A stretch of DNA of 64,000 nucleotides from Hermatobates lingyangjiaoensis (Eukaryota > Arthropoda > Insecta > Hemiptera > Hermatobatidae). Under the pieces are notes generated by a model that was not told the DNA's origin, did not search any database, and worked only from the letters and a program-made list of their open reading frames with translations. The position numbers and the translations under genes were made by a program. Positions within the stretch are counted from its first letter, which is position 1. Every line of letters begins with the position of its first letter. This document shows positions 42,754 through 53,981 of this stretch, piece by piece. The stretch is taken from the NCBI GenBank assembly GCA_026182355.1, contig JAPFBL010000035.1, positions 1,817,501 through 1,881,500 on the forward strand. Direction: 5' to 3'.

Positions 42754-44784
42754 TGTGAGTGGGTCCGCTACCATACAGTCCAACAGTTCGCTATACAGTC
42801 TACTATATTTGATTGATCAGATTCATATTACGTTAATATGTAGATGGATATCACTTGAATTCCCCCACTGCATTTCAGGGCAATATTACACCATGAGAGT
42901 CACTTTTTTTGGCCAAAATTTCTAGACTCTTGACATTTTTCCATGATCATTGAAGTGACAGATTCAATGTGTGGAAAAATCTTCAGCAACTGAAAAATAT
43001 TTTTTTCAAAAAAATGTAAAGTTTTTGACTTATGATTTTTGAACTTTTTTTACTTTGTTTATATTCACTTGGAATATTTTTAACCTAAACAAAATTATTT
43101 TTTAGAGGCTTATTTTAAAAATTTTAAATATTTTAATAAGCTAATATGGTATATTAGAAGAATAAAATTGTTAAATGTAAAAAGTTAACCTCGATCAAAC
43201 ATATACTCGTATCTTCTGATGCATTCCATGTTTACGGATGGTTTTCGAACAAAGTGTTCAACTATTCAAACTAATGAAACTACATGTTGTAGCTATGAAC
43301 AAAACTTATTGCCAGCTATAGTCTTAGTGTGTTAATGGACTCCATGGCCTTTGGATAATATTAAATTATGGGAAATGTACTCATTCGTGCTTTACCACAA
43401 AATGGATGCTAATTTTAACATAGCTCCTCAGTGATTCGATGAATCTAACATTTTTTGTTAACTTTTTCTTTAAAAGGAGTAAAAACCTTTTTAGCTAGGT
43501 TTACATCTGGACCCTTCTTTTTTACCCACCTTTCACCAATTGGAGGGAATTCTGTTTAAGCTGAACCCCATACTACCACATTCCTATTCTTATAATAACA
43601 AGGTCAGCTGAATATCCTTGCTTAACAAAGAAGGTTAGTTCCTTAAATTATGTAGTGTTACTAAAACGTAGTTACTAATATTTATAAATTTTTAAAACTA
43701 TTTATAAAATTTGCATTAAATATTCGCTATATTTGTTGCCTGTTCATCTGCATACGTTTAGTATTTCCTTAAGATCTTAGTAAATTTTGTAAAAATGTAG
43801 TTTATTGAATATTTTAGCGTGCTAACTGCTAATGATTTAGGATTTGGAGTTAATTGCATATTTAAAAATAAGGTCAATTGATGAGGTCTTGGTAATTGAC
43901 TTTAATTGACTTCCTCTGAAGGTCACATGATGTGTTTGGGAGGAAGAGGGGGAGATCTTGTTTGAGTGCAAGCTGGGAGTATCTGAAAAGTCAGGTATAA
44001 TGACAGGGTGGGGCTTAAAACAATTATAACTGCTTCGCAAGCATTATAATCTCCGCTTTAAGTCCCTTAATATGCATCTTGTTCAATGCTGATAATATCG
44101 CTTTAAACTCTTTATCGAGTCAAAAAACCTGGTGTAAAATGTCATTTTAGCTAAATGTCTTAGGGACAGCTTCCCTCTGTCATTATAGATTAGACAAATT
44201 CCTATTGGAAAATAAAACCTAATTTAGAGGGTTAATACAATTTCTTGTTGAATATATTTAACGCCGGTTGGAGGTATAAGATGTAATTGTTCAATAGTTT
44301 GGATTCAGAGTAGAAACATTAACATAATTCATTCAGCAAGGTAATAACAAAGTATTCAGTAGAGCACAAACTTATCTGGAGATGAACAAGTCTCAACAGT
44401 CAACACTATCTTCACCTAGACGATTTGTGTTTTATACTTGACTGATGTATTCAGTTTCAATAAAGTTTACTCCATGTAATCGAAAACGTGAGCCATTTTA
44501 TCTGCTAAGGTTCATTTTTTGCTCCACCGGCTCGGCACCGTGTCAATCCAAAGCAGACTGAAGCAACTAAGCCTCATACATTCTAACGCCATTCATTATT
44601 GTTAACTATATTCATAGTTTATTTCAACACCAGTCCATCATATATTGTCATGCTTCCTCTTAGACTCTTAATTAATAACTCTTGGGATCTAATCTAACCC
44701 ACTTGGAATTAGAAACACCCAAACAATTATATCATATTCTGTCGCTTTTATAGTTTTACCACTTTTTTTACTGTTTAAACCGAC
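42754..44784. other. No gene recognised
   Basis: AT-rich sequence with short open stretches only (for example 43837-44040 on the minus strand). No domain, splice-linked exon or element ends were recognised. Confidence 0.4.
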
Positions 44785-45070
44785 CCCATAGCGGGTTGAA
44801 AACGTCAGTCCTTTAGGTCTTTTTGTTTGGTTGGTGATTCTACATTTGAAATCCTAAATTTTGCCTAACTCAAGTGTATTTAGAGTAGGGATCTTTAGCG
44901 AGTACCTGACATCGTACAGGTTCAGGACCGACGGCTTAACGTCCTCTCCGAGGGACGACATGCTCAGATGTATTCACCTCCCGCGTGAATAAATGTAGGG
45001 CCAGGTGGATATCGAACCCCGGACCTACCGTTCAGAGGCGAGTCCGTTTACCACTGAGCTAACGCGGCCC
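44785..45070 (-). mobile_element. tRNA-derived SINE, minus-strand copy
   Basis: On the minus strand the head GGGCCGCGTTAGCTCAGTGG (from 45070) has an A-box-like TAGCTCAGTGG and a B-box-like GGTTCGATATC. After TGGCCCTACATTTATTCACG come GGACGTTAAGCCGTCGGTCC, TGTACGATGTCAGGTACTCG, TTAGGCAAAATTTAGGA and TGTAGAATCACCA, collinear with the copy at 53306-53624. The 3' end is not cleanly defined here. Confidence 0.8.
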
Positions 45071-46099
45071 TTTATGATTGTGTTATTAGAATTCCATTTT
45101 TTTTTAACTCAGCGGCTATCTGAGTATGATATCTTCTTTCAAGAAGAGTGTTGAATATTGTCGACAAAAAGATATATAAATTATAAAAATATCGATATAT
45201 AAAACTATAAGGTAAAAAATAGTCAAGTATAATGACTAAATAAACATAAATACGCGGACATAAAGTGAATCGCTGAATCCCATATATACGTCAATATTAA
45301 CAGAATATACTATAAAAATAGGTAACAGAATCACAAAAAAAGACAAATATATAATCTTCCTCCTTTCAGTATCTTTATAAAGATATGTTTTATTGAAGAA
45401 GGTGATCACTTTTCACCATTGTAGCCAATAATACCAAGCGCTACTACCACGGTAGACCCGATACGTGCATTTCATCTGTTCACTGTGGATAGTCTTCACT
45501 TACACACCATACTATCAAAACAGGTCTATTTCTTAGACAGTGTGGTTCATCCCGGGACATTATATTACCCATGTGTGGGACGACTGTGACCTCTCCGTCA
45601 TCGGTTTGTGACCACACTCTTTCGTCGTTGGTTTCTGCTGGTACTGACCTTAGTCCCGACCTTTATGATTATTCTGTACCGTTGAGTTGAATACCTACTC
45701 CAATCAGTATTCCATTTTTATATTATTGATTTGAAAATTACTCTTCTGATATAATCAGAACATTGTGTAATCTGGGTAACTCCATTTTGTATATGTTACA
45801 TAAAATAGCATATACATGACTTCTTTGATAATCTTATATATTAGAAATATATTCGAGACATCCATGTGATTGTCATTATGCTACAACCTTTAAAAAACTA
45901 CACAAATCCTGGTTGGTAATAATGTTGGAACTCAGTGGTGGTATATATAGGTTTTGCAGAATGACCGAAATACTCTAGGACGCCTCACAATACCAAAACA
46001 GGTATACTCGTTTTGTAAGACGACGAGCAGATTAAGAAGAAAACTATATTAGACCTTCAACTAATTTAAGTCCCTTGTTCCAATTAGGATTTTCCTCAT
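45071..46099. other. Non-coding sequence upstream of the PLE reverse transcriptase
   Basis: It includes a GC-richer patch (45400-45680) without a recognisable frame. Just before the reverse transcriptase frame is GTTTTGTAAGACGACGAGCA. It may hold the PLE 5' portion in degraded form, but I cannot align it to the N-terminal segments elsewhere in the window. Confidence 0.35.
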
Positions 46100-47248
46100 T
46101 GTCCGAAAAGATTTACTGAAGTTTATACACAACTAAAAAGTAACAAAGAAATAAAAGTCACAAAAGCTGACAAAACAGGAGCCATAGTACTTATGAACAA
46201 GATAGATTACACTGCCAAAATGGAACTATTGTTATCTGATAATAGTATATACGAGGTATTAAACTCAGACCCCACTGAAAATTATAACAATCTGTTCAAC
46301 AAGAAATTAAAATTAATATTAAACAATAATAAGAGTTTAATTGCAAAATTTATTGAGAGATCTGCATCATTACCCTACATGTATGGTTTGATTAAAACAC
46401 ATAAGGATGGTTGTCCAGCCAGACAGATTGTTAGTTCAATTGGATCAGCTGGATACAAGTTATCAAAATGGTTAGTACGAGTTTTGTCTCCATTAGTGGG
46501 TACCATTTCTAATAGTCACATCAAGAATAATATTGATCTTTTATCAAAGCTAAATTCTTGTTGTTATCAAAATAGTAAATTAGTGAGCTTCGATGTCAAA
46601 TCTCTCTTTACGAATGTTCCTGTTGAAGATGTGTTGAATTTCCTAGAGACAGAACTAGGCAAACATGTTCAAAATTTACCAGTTTCTATCCCAGAATTAA
46701 TTGAGTTGATTCGTTTGTGTGTATTGGATGGCTGTTTTTCGTTTCAAGAAAAAATTTATAAACAAAAGTTTGGATTGGCTATGGGAAATTGTCTCTCCCC
46801 AGTTTTAAGTAATATCTATATGGAATATTTTGAGATCACCTACCTACCTACAATACTACCTACTAATGCTAAATGGTTTAGATATGTCGATGATATATTA
46901 TGTATTTGGCCTGAAAATGAAAATGTTAACACCTTTTTGGATACCCTCAATACGGTTGTACCATCCATAAAATTTACAATAGAACATGAAAACAATAATA
47001 AACTTCCTTTCTTGGATGTACTTTTACATAGGAATGGTGATAAATTAAAGTACAGTATTCATAGGAAGTCAACCAATGTTTCATCTTATGTTCATTTCTT
47101 CTCGGCTCATCCACTTAAAACTAAAAAGTCAGTTTTTAGTAGATTGTTCTTAACAGCTTTCAAAATTTGCAGTGAGGAATTTTTAGATGAAAAAATCAAA
47201 AATATTTACAAAATTGCATTACAAATTGCTTGTAAAGTCATGGATTAG
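46100..47248 (+). CDS. Penelope-like element reverse transcriptase (5'-truncated)
   Basis: The longest open frame in the window. Reading starts upstream of the ATG at 46193, since in-frame KRFTEVYTQLKSNKEIKVTK and ADKTGAIVL precede it. Motifs in order: LPYMYGLIKTHKDGCPARQI, VSSIGSAGYKLSKWLV, VSFDVKSLFTNVPVED (motif A), KFGLAMGNCLSPVLSNIYME (motif B), WFRYVDDILCIW (motif C with the catalytic Asp pair) and KLPFLDVLLHR. These are typical of Penelope-like, not LINE or LTR, enzymes. The frame ends at TAG after ACKVMD. No GIY-YIG endonuclease follows, so the copy lacks the usual C-terminal half. It would copy element RNA onto a target DNA end. The catalytic core itself looks undamaged. Confidence 0.9.
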   Translation, partial: CPKRFTEVYTQLKSNKEIKVTKADKTGAIVLMNKIDYTAKMELLLSDNSIYEVLNSDPTENYNNLFNKKLKLILNNNKSLIAKFIERSASLPYMYGLIKTHKDGCPARQIVSSIGSAGYKLSKWLVRVLSPLVGTISNSHIKNNIDLLSKLNSCCYQNSKLVSFDVKSLFTNVPVEDVLNFLETELGKHVQNLPVSIPELIELIRLCVLDGCFSFQEKIYKQKFGLAMGNCLSPVLSNIYMEYFEITYLPTILPTNAKWFRYVDDILCIWPENENVNTFLDTLNTVVPSIKFTIEHENNNKLPFLDVLLHRNGDKLKYSIHRKSTNVSSYVHFFSAHPLKTKKSVFSRLFLTAFKICSEEFLDEKIKNIYKIALQIACKVMD

Positions 47249-47590
47249 TCCAGTCGAAGGTTTTGACCAGCCAAGATTGTTAGTTTGTTTATCCCCTCTG
47301 AAAACTGACCTTTTCATGAAGGAAGAGAAAAGTTGTAGATGATGAGGTTACCTTCCTTATATACTATATCAAAATTTGTTTTGATATAAAATAAAATATA
47401 TAATAATTATGAAAATATAATAGTTCATTTATATAATGTAAATTTTATTTTCTAATACAAAAATTCTTTTCGCTAAAAAATAAAAAATAATAGTTTTAGA
47501 ATAAGAACAAAACGTTGGAATTGAAAGTTTTATTTAACCTAACGAATTGACCTACTCTATCAAACGGTTGATATATTATTGACATAATTT
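47249..47590 (+). repeat. PLE family D 3' region after the reverse transcriptase
   Basis: CAGTCGAAGGTTTTGACCAG, then TATATAATGTAAATTTTATT, AAAACGTTGGAATTGAAAG, AATTGACC and TCTATCAAACGGTTGATATA follow the same order as the right arm and flank of the family D inverted repeat at 32936-33150, in a more diverged form. The reverse transcriptase ORF and the family D foldback therefore belong to one element family. Confidence 0.75.
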
Positions 47591-50500
47591 TCTATATATG
47601 TACACATACAGTCAATAGAACTTTTTAAATCATTAAAAAGTAAATTCTCAAAAAGTCCCTCCCCTATCAACTTACTGGCCAGAAGGCTAGTCCCTGCATT
47701 GCACCAGTTAATCCCAGATAAGTTTTCTTTTTCATGTTTCTCCTTATCTAAGCACCTTCTACTTCTCGTGTCCATAAACCACTACCGAAAATCTCTTCTC
47801 ATTTATCCTCTTGCCTCTTCAACTTCAACATCTTACCTAAACCATCGCGTTTATTTTAAGGCGCCATTCCCAATAAGCTCTCTCACAAGATTTTATTCTC
47901 TCTGAAAAGTAAGCTTTTGCCAGAGAAAAAGTGGAGATAACGAGGTTTCCATCCATGTAAAACAAGCTAAAACCTGTTTTCATTTATGGCTATGTTTCTG
48001 GTCTTTTCAGCCAAACAACAGAAAAAGTTAGTCCAGACCTGTAGTTTAACGTGAAGACCTTCGCTACAGTTGTTGTATCAACCACCTCTCCTTGTAGGTA
48101 TAAAACGATCCCATGGTACCTATGCCAGTAACCTGGTCTTTTCTTCAATAACTTTTTTAGGTTAGTGATTCTGCAGAATGTTCCCCTGAAGATGATGTTC
48201 TCGTACCTCCGTAGAAGCCCATATTTAGCTATTCGATATAAGCTTAAAAGTATAATAATCCTACTATTAACTTGTTTAAATGTTATATATTCATATACTC
48301 ATGGTATGAATAGTATCGAATAGTTCTAAATAATAAAAATTAATAGTAATAAAGTAATAGAATAACATGCCAGTTCAGTACTAAAGACAAACACGCTACC
48401 TCTTAGCCTACACCTGATCTACTACAAGTAACTGTGGAGTCATAGTAGTAATAACTAGTGTTAATTATTTACAGTATTTAACTAAATACTTCCAAATTAA
48501 GTTATTAAATTTAATTATTCAATTTAAAAGATGTCAAAACTATTATATATTCTTTAACTATTTAAAGTGTTAGTAGTTTTTTTCTTTTTGATTTTAAATA
48601 TTTAATTATACAGTATAACTTCTTTCCTGGCAGGTGGTTCTCTTCTACTGGCTTATAACTATACAATCCGTTGAATACATGACTAAAAAGGGAACCCATT
48701 CGATGCTATTACGTCATTAGTTAGGGTACGTTAGAAGGGAAGCAAAAGCGTATTTCCAAATAGCAGATAAATTATAAGAAAGTATTTTAAAGTCATTAAG
48801 AATCAAAGCTAAAAGCAATATTAATAAAACTAAAATAACTAATATTTGATTTGTATTATAAAAGATTAAATATTGTTCAATATGAACAAATATTGTTCAA
48901 GAAAAACCCAAATGTGATGCTTCTAATTATTAATAATTAAAGCATTAGATTAATCTTGTCAGTTTTGGTTTTTAGCCATCTAAAAGAAAAAAATATAGAT
49001 ATAGAAGACTAAAGTTACGAAATAGTGAAGAAAGAGGAAAGCATATTAGAGAACATGATTACATAAACTGAACCGATGCATCTGAAAGCTGAGGAGTTAC
49101 ACAAACAATGTGGTACTCTAAAACCACTGAGAAAATATAGTTTTAAGAGTTAAAGGAATTTCTAAAAAAGTACCAAATTAGGAGTCAAAGTGTGTTGGAT
49201 GTGACGAACTCAAATAAAATATTCAGACTAAGGATGGAACATTATCAAAAACCTAGCCTATAATAGAAGATTAGTCCCTGAACTTGAGGTAATGTGAAGA
49301 GTTTAGTCCAAAAAGAAAGAGAGTAGACTGTAAGTTTGCGATGAAAGTGGTCAGGTTGAGTGGAAAGCAACAGGTATGTCGATTGCTTGATCAATTAATA
49401 TTGAGGACATTTATAAACTGCACTCGCCCCCTAGCAACTCCATTCAATCACTGCAGCGTTGAAGTAATTGCACCTGAAACACAAACACTCTTGGCATATC
49501 TCTTGAAGGATATAAAATGTAGGACTGCTATAATATAAGCTACTGCCCCGATTAACTTACATTATTTATGTACCCCTCATTTTTATAAATTTGATTTTAA
49601 TTCATTAATTATAAATATATATATTTCGAGCTTATTATTAATTGATGCTATATACTATATTTAGAAAACTATTAATAAAATACTTTAGACTTTTGGTGTA
49701 GTACACCTTTGAAGTTACCATCATTTCAATACCAATACTAGTAGAAATACATACGTAAGAGTGCTTTAGAGTTAGGCAGCCCTCAAATTATTTTTTTTGT
49801 GCTATGAAGAGATCAATATTGGGAAGCAAAAGATTGAAAAAATTTCGCTAATTTTTTTTAATAAACACATTTCGTAAGCATGTGAATTCTTACTTACTCG
49901 AGTCACTCGCGCGGGTCTTAATCAACATAGTCCCTCCAAACGTGTTTGTTCACTAGTTCTATACTGGGTCAGGCCCAGCTTTCAATCATTTTTTGAATAT
50001 GACTGTATTCAAAAAATGTTTGTATGTGCAATAATTGATCATCTTAAATAGTAATCCATATCAAACAAAAAAACGTCGTTATGACATGTAATTCCTGTTA
50101 TCTTTGTTAATCTTGGAAGAGAATCGTAAAATTACGAATTCACCGAAGGAAACATGCAATTGATATAGAATTCATGCCGTTTGGGTAAAGTAGGTCTGTT
50201 ATTATAGACTGAGATTGACGCTACCAAAACCAGTTATAATTGCAGAAATTTATTATAACTAGTATTAGTGTTCATGAAATATTCACACGAGATAATGATC
50301 TTCCAAATAATCTAGAAAACTTTAATGAATATTCGTTTATCCAAGCTGACAGCTACCTGGGGGAGCAAAGCCATCCTCCTTCAGTGAAGCAATAGTAAAT
50401 TACCTTTGGGGAAAGTAGAATTAGTAGCAGAAATGTTTATCTAGTCCAAAAACGAGGTGGGCAAGTTTTAATTGAATTCATTGCTAAGCTTTTAACGTGA

Positions 50501-52439
50501 CAGTCATATCAATACCAACTGTCACATGAAAATAGAACAACTTTCTCATGAAAATCATAAATGAATAGATTTTAGTTTATTTAGAGGTAATTATTATTCT
50601 CGCTTTATAAAGTTTTGTATTTCCAGTAATACTGATGGAATACATAAATACATTGAAAGTTTGTACATGTTATTATTATTATTGGAAGGGTAGCAGCTCT
50701 GCCCAGAAAGTTGGATAGGTTTTTTTTTGAGTCGAGGTGTTATCATTTTGGTTGAAACAAAAGAAGTTTGTTGTAAGTAAAGTTTTGTTGTAAAATCATT
50801 TGTTACGACTTGTTTATAGTAATGTGATTGTGTTTCTCCTCCTAAATAAATTCAACAACTTTGTTAAGGATATATCAAATATCAAATTTGGATATTTGGA
50901 TAAGGATATATCAAATACATCTCCATATTTCAATACTTCATAGTAATGTTAAAAATCATTTGGGAGGTTATAAATTATAGTATTGTTATCTGTAGAAATG
51001 ATCTGTTTTCGCCTACACCTTTTCATTTTTTGTTAGCAATGTTTTACTCAAATTTCAGTAAGTAAATTTTGTTTTAGTAAAGTAAACTTAGTGTGAATGA
51101 GGTAAATTTAGCGCTCCCGATGTAGCGTGAAAATAACAGACAGTCTCTGATACTTTTATGATGATAAAATAATAAGACGAGTAACGATGACCAGTATCTA
51201 AGATTAGAGGCATTGCTTGAGTAATGTTACTAAACAATCCTTAAACGGGAACATAGTCTTGAAGGATATTATTCAATTCGTCATCAATACTTATGATAGC
51301 GTTTCCTTATCATTTTTATTACCAATTCGTTTATAGATAAGAAAACAAAATAATAACAATTTATCAGGAATTTCTTTTAAAATACTACTATATGTATTTT
51401 AAAATGAAAATAAATCTACCATATTTCAAACGAATAGTTGTTTTAGGAAATTAACCTGCAAAATAGAAATGAATATATTTCGTACTAATAGATAAAAGAG
51501 TCTTATAAATATCAGGTTGTAGGTATAAAAATCGGACAATTTTTTTTAAATCAATACGATTATTAAAGTTCATTTTTTAATTTCATCAATTGCAAGAAAT
51601 TGTAGTAAATGAAGTGTTATCAAATATTAATGTAGAATAACTTAATCGATAAGGAGACATTACTATCTGGCAGCTGAATAACAAAATCTAAATAAATAGC
51701 AAACGGTTATTTTACACTTTTACAGGCTTTTAAGGTTTTAAGGGATGGATGAGGTCACTGGAAAAATGTTAAAGTTTCGAAGAATTTTTAGAATCGATCA
51801 GTTTCTAAAAATGTACAATTTTTGACTAATTATTGGTTTTAAAAACTTGTGGTCATGATGCATTGCTCACAGTTTGACAAACCATAATGAAAATTATCAC
51901 GTTTTAAGAAGATGAACTGAATACTTTATTGTTAAGAAAGTATTAAAAAATAAAATTTCGTGGAATAAAATTTCAAGCAGTTCTAATTACAAAAAATAAC
52001 ACTGTGACTATAAAAACTGAAAAGGACATAGAATTATGGATAACTTTTTGTGTTTGTCGAATCTGTTTACTTTGACTTGGAATTTGTTAAAGAGAATTTA
52101 GTCAATATGATTATTTTATAATGTTCTGATAAGATCATGTGTTAATACTATTTTAACCAAAAAATGGTTGAAATCAATTCTAGGAACCCCATTGTTTTTG
52201 GGTAATACAAGCAAGGGAAAGAGCTTGTACGTTCATTATGGCAAACCGGCTAGTAATTAGAAGACACTATCCGGTGATTCAATAAATGGAAGATTTTGTA
52301 TTAAGTATTGTTTTATTAGGAATGTGTCGTTAGCGTAAATATGTAAGAGTAATATTACTCTAAAAATGACAACTAATGAATGGGTTACACCAAAGTAATA
52401 TGACAAGTGTTTAGTAAATATGAACATATACTAAATTAT
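47591..52439. other. No gene recognised
   Basis: Nearly 5 kb of AT-rich DNA. The open stretch at 49341-49538 (plus), in a slightly GC-richer patch, contains RLLDQLILRTFINCTRP and VIAPETQTLLAYLLKD. It has no domain I recognise and is probably old transposon sequence. A GC-richer piece at 47990-48210 is likewise unassigned. Confidence 0.4.
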
Positions 52440-52560
52440 TATTGTTTATTATTATTTTTATTATAATATTATAATTAATATTATAAGATTATAATTAATT
52501 ATAATTAATATTATAAAGTTATAATTATATAATATTAGTATAATTATTATTATTTATTTA
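52440..52560. repeat. ATAATTAATATTATA-type low-complexity tract
   Basis: Irregular reiteration of TTATAATTAATATTATAA over about 120 bp. Confidence 0.7.
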
Positions 52561-52584
52561 AATTAAATAGTTTAGTAAATATTG

Positions 52585-52735
52585 AAAGACTAAACTGAAA
52601 AAGCAGGTAACATGTACTCTAGATTAACATTTTTGGTTCTACAAAAAAATACCATTACTACTGTAATAAAACCAATGTTATGATATAAATCGATTTTTTA
52701 GTATCTTAAGTTAACAAAAAGGTTCCCATAATCTC
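52585..52735 (+). repeat. 150-bp direct repeat, left copy
   Basis: GACTAAACTGAAAAAGC, AACATGTACTCTAGATTAAC and ATAAAACCAATGTTATGATA recur in the same orientation at 53640-53785. The two copies bracket an R1-like LINE fragment and a SINE. They may be a segmental duplication of a LINE region rather than an LTR pair. Confidence 0.75.
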
Positions 52736-52949
52736 CATAAGGGATAATATACTCATATAATACTAATATAAGCAGGGCTAATCGACAGAAGCAGTTCACA
52801 AAAAGTTGGATGAAATACTAGATAAATAGAATAACTCTGAGCTGCTTCGTGAATAAATAAGAATCTTAGGCCAATAAAACTATAAAATCATTGGATTATA
52901 GCTAATATGTAGATTTATTAAACCAGGACTACAACACTTTAACACAAAA

Positions 52950-53292
52950 TGTTTAGTGTAATTATAGCATCTAGCACAACTGTAAGCACTTCAGGCTGTC
53001 CTCAAGGAGGTGTGTTATCCTCTTTCTTGCGGCAGTAGTTGCGTATGACCTACTAAATACTCTAAATAATTAAAATTTCGGTAGAAAAAGGAATGAAAAT
53101 AACCTTATATGAAAAGGTGACTGCTTGACGGTACTGCTTGTTCTCCAAATTAGTGAAAGATAGGTAAAAAGAAAGGCCTGAATATAAATATAGCTAAAAC
53201 GGTTTTTATATCTTTCTCAAAAAGAAATAGGGCTCAAAGGCTTCTCGATTAAAATCACTTAACTGGAACTCTTATAGTTATACAAAAACATT
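52950..53292 (+). pseudogene. R1-like LINE reverse transcriptase fragment
   Basis: The plus strand reads STTVSTSGCPQGGVLSSF, containing the non-LTR reverse transcriptase motif GCPQGGVLS. It then gives LLNTL and, later, RKRNE and LTGTLIVIQK in shifting frames that follow the usual downstream order of R1-type elements. Stops and frameshifts abound. The SINE at 53306 interrupts it, and the frame seems to continue after the SINE as EKLN. Confidence 0.65.
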
Positions 53293-53305
53293 ACAGTATC
53301 TTTAG

Positions 53306-53624
53306 GGGGCCAGGCTAGCTCAGTAGTTACGTGCTCACCTCTGAACTGATAGGACTGGGGTTCAATCCTCACCTGGCCCTCGATTTATTCACGCGGGAGG
53401 TGAATAAATCTGAGCACGTCGTCCCTCGGAGAAGGACGTTAAACCGTCGGTCCCGAGCCTGTACGATGTCAGGTACTCGTTAAAGATCCCTACTCTAAAC
53501 ACATTTCAGTTAGGCAAAATTTAGGACTCCCACTGTAGAATCAATCTTCATTGTGTGGTATCACAAAGGGCCAATGCTTGGCCTACGTGTGTTCCCTTGT
53601 GGGACTGACACTGCAACCTAACCT
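53306..53624 (+). mobile_element. Full-length tRNA-derived SINE with target duplication
   Basis: The head GGGGCCAGGCTAGCTCAGTA...GGTTCAATCC has RNA polymerase III A- and B-box-like sequences and CTGGCCC closing the acceptor-like stem. The body has GACGTTAAACCGTCGGTCCC, ACGATGTCAGGTACTCG and TTAGGCAAAATTTAGGACTC. The tail ends GCAACCTAACCT. Flanks ACAGTATCTTTAG (53293-53305) and ACATTATCTTTAG (53625-53637) form a 13-bp target duplication with one mismatch, fixing both ends and the 319-bp length. Confidence 0.88.
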
Positions 53625-53639
53625 ACATTATCTTTAGTT

Positions 53640-53785
53640 GAAAAACTAAACTGAAAAAGCTTAGTAACATGTACTCCAGATTAACATTTTTGGTTCTACT
53701 AAAAAAATATCATTACTGCTGTAATAAAACCAATGTTATGATATAAATCGATTTTGCGGTGTCTTACGTTAACTAAAAAGTTCCC
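53640..53785 (+). repeat. 150-bp direct repeat, right copy
   Basis: Partner of 52585-52735, with ACTAAACTGAAAAAGC, ATGTACTCCAGATTAAC and ATAAAACCAATGTTATGATA. Differences are scattered substitutions and one short indel. Confidence 0.75.
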
Positions 53786-53981
53786 AAACAAGCTTGAATA
53801 GTCTAAAAAAATAGAAAAAAAGCGTGTCTAGGCCTAGCAGGAGGAATGCCCACCTGTCCTATCTGAAGGAAAAAAAAATTATACTCTCACCTCCTCTTCG
53901 ATATTTTATCAAGAAAGATGCAATCTGCAATCTATTTAGGTTGGTACGAAATAAATATGATTCAATGGGAGGTAACATTTA

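Noticed and set aside
45061..45070. GC-rich GGGCCGCG as a regulatory site
   Set aside because: It is the first bases of the minus-strand SINE head.
53306..53380. Functional tRNA gene
   Set aside because: The tRNA-like head has A and B boxes and an acceptor-like stem, but it is followed by the shared SINE body, flanked by a target duplication, and present in several diverged copies.
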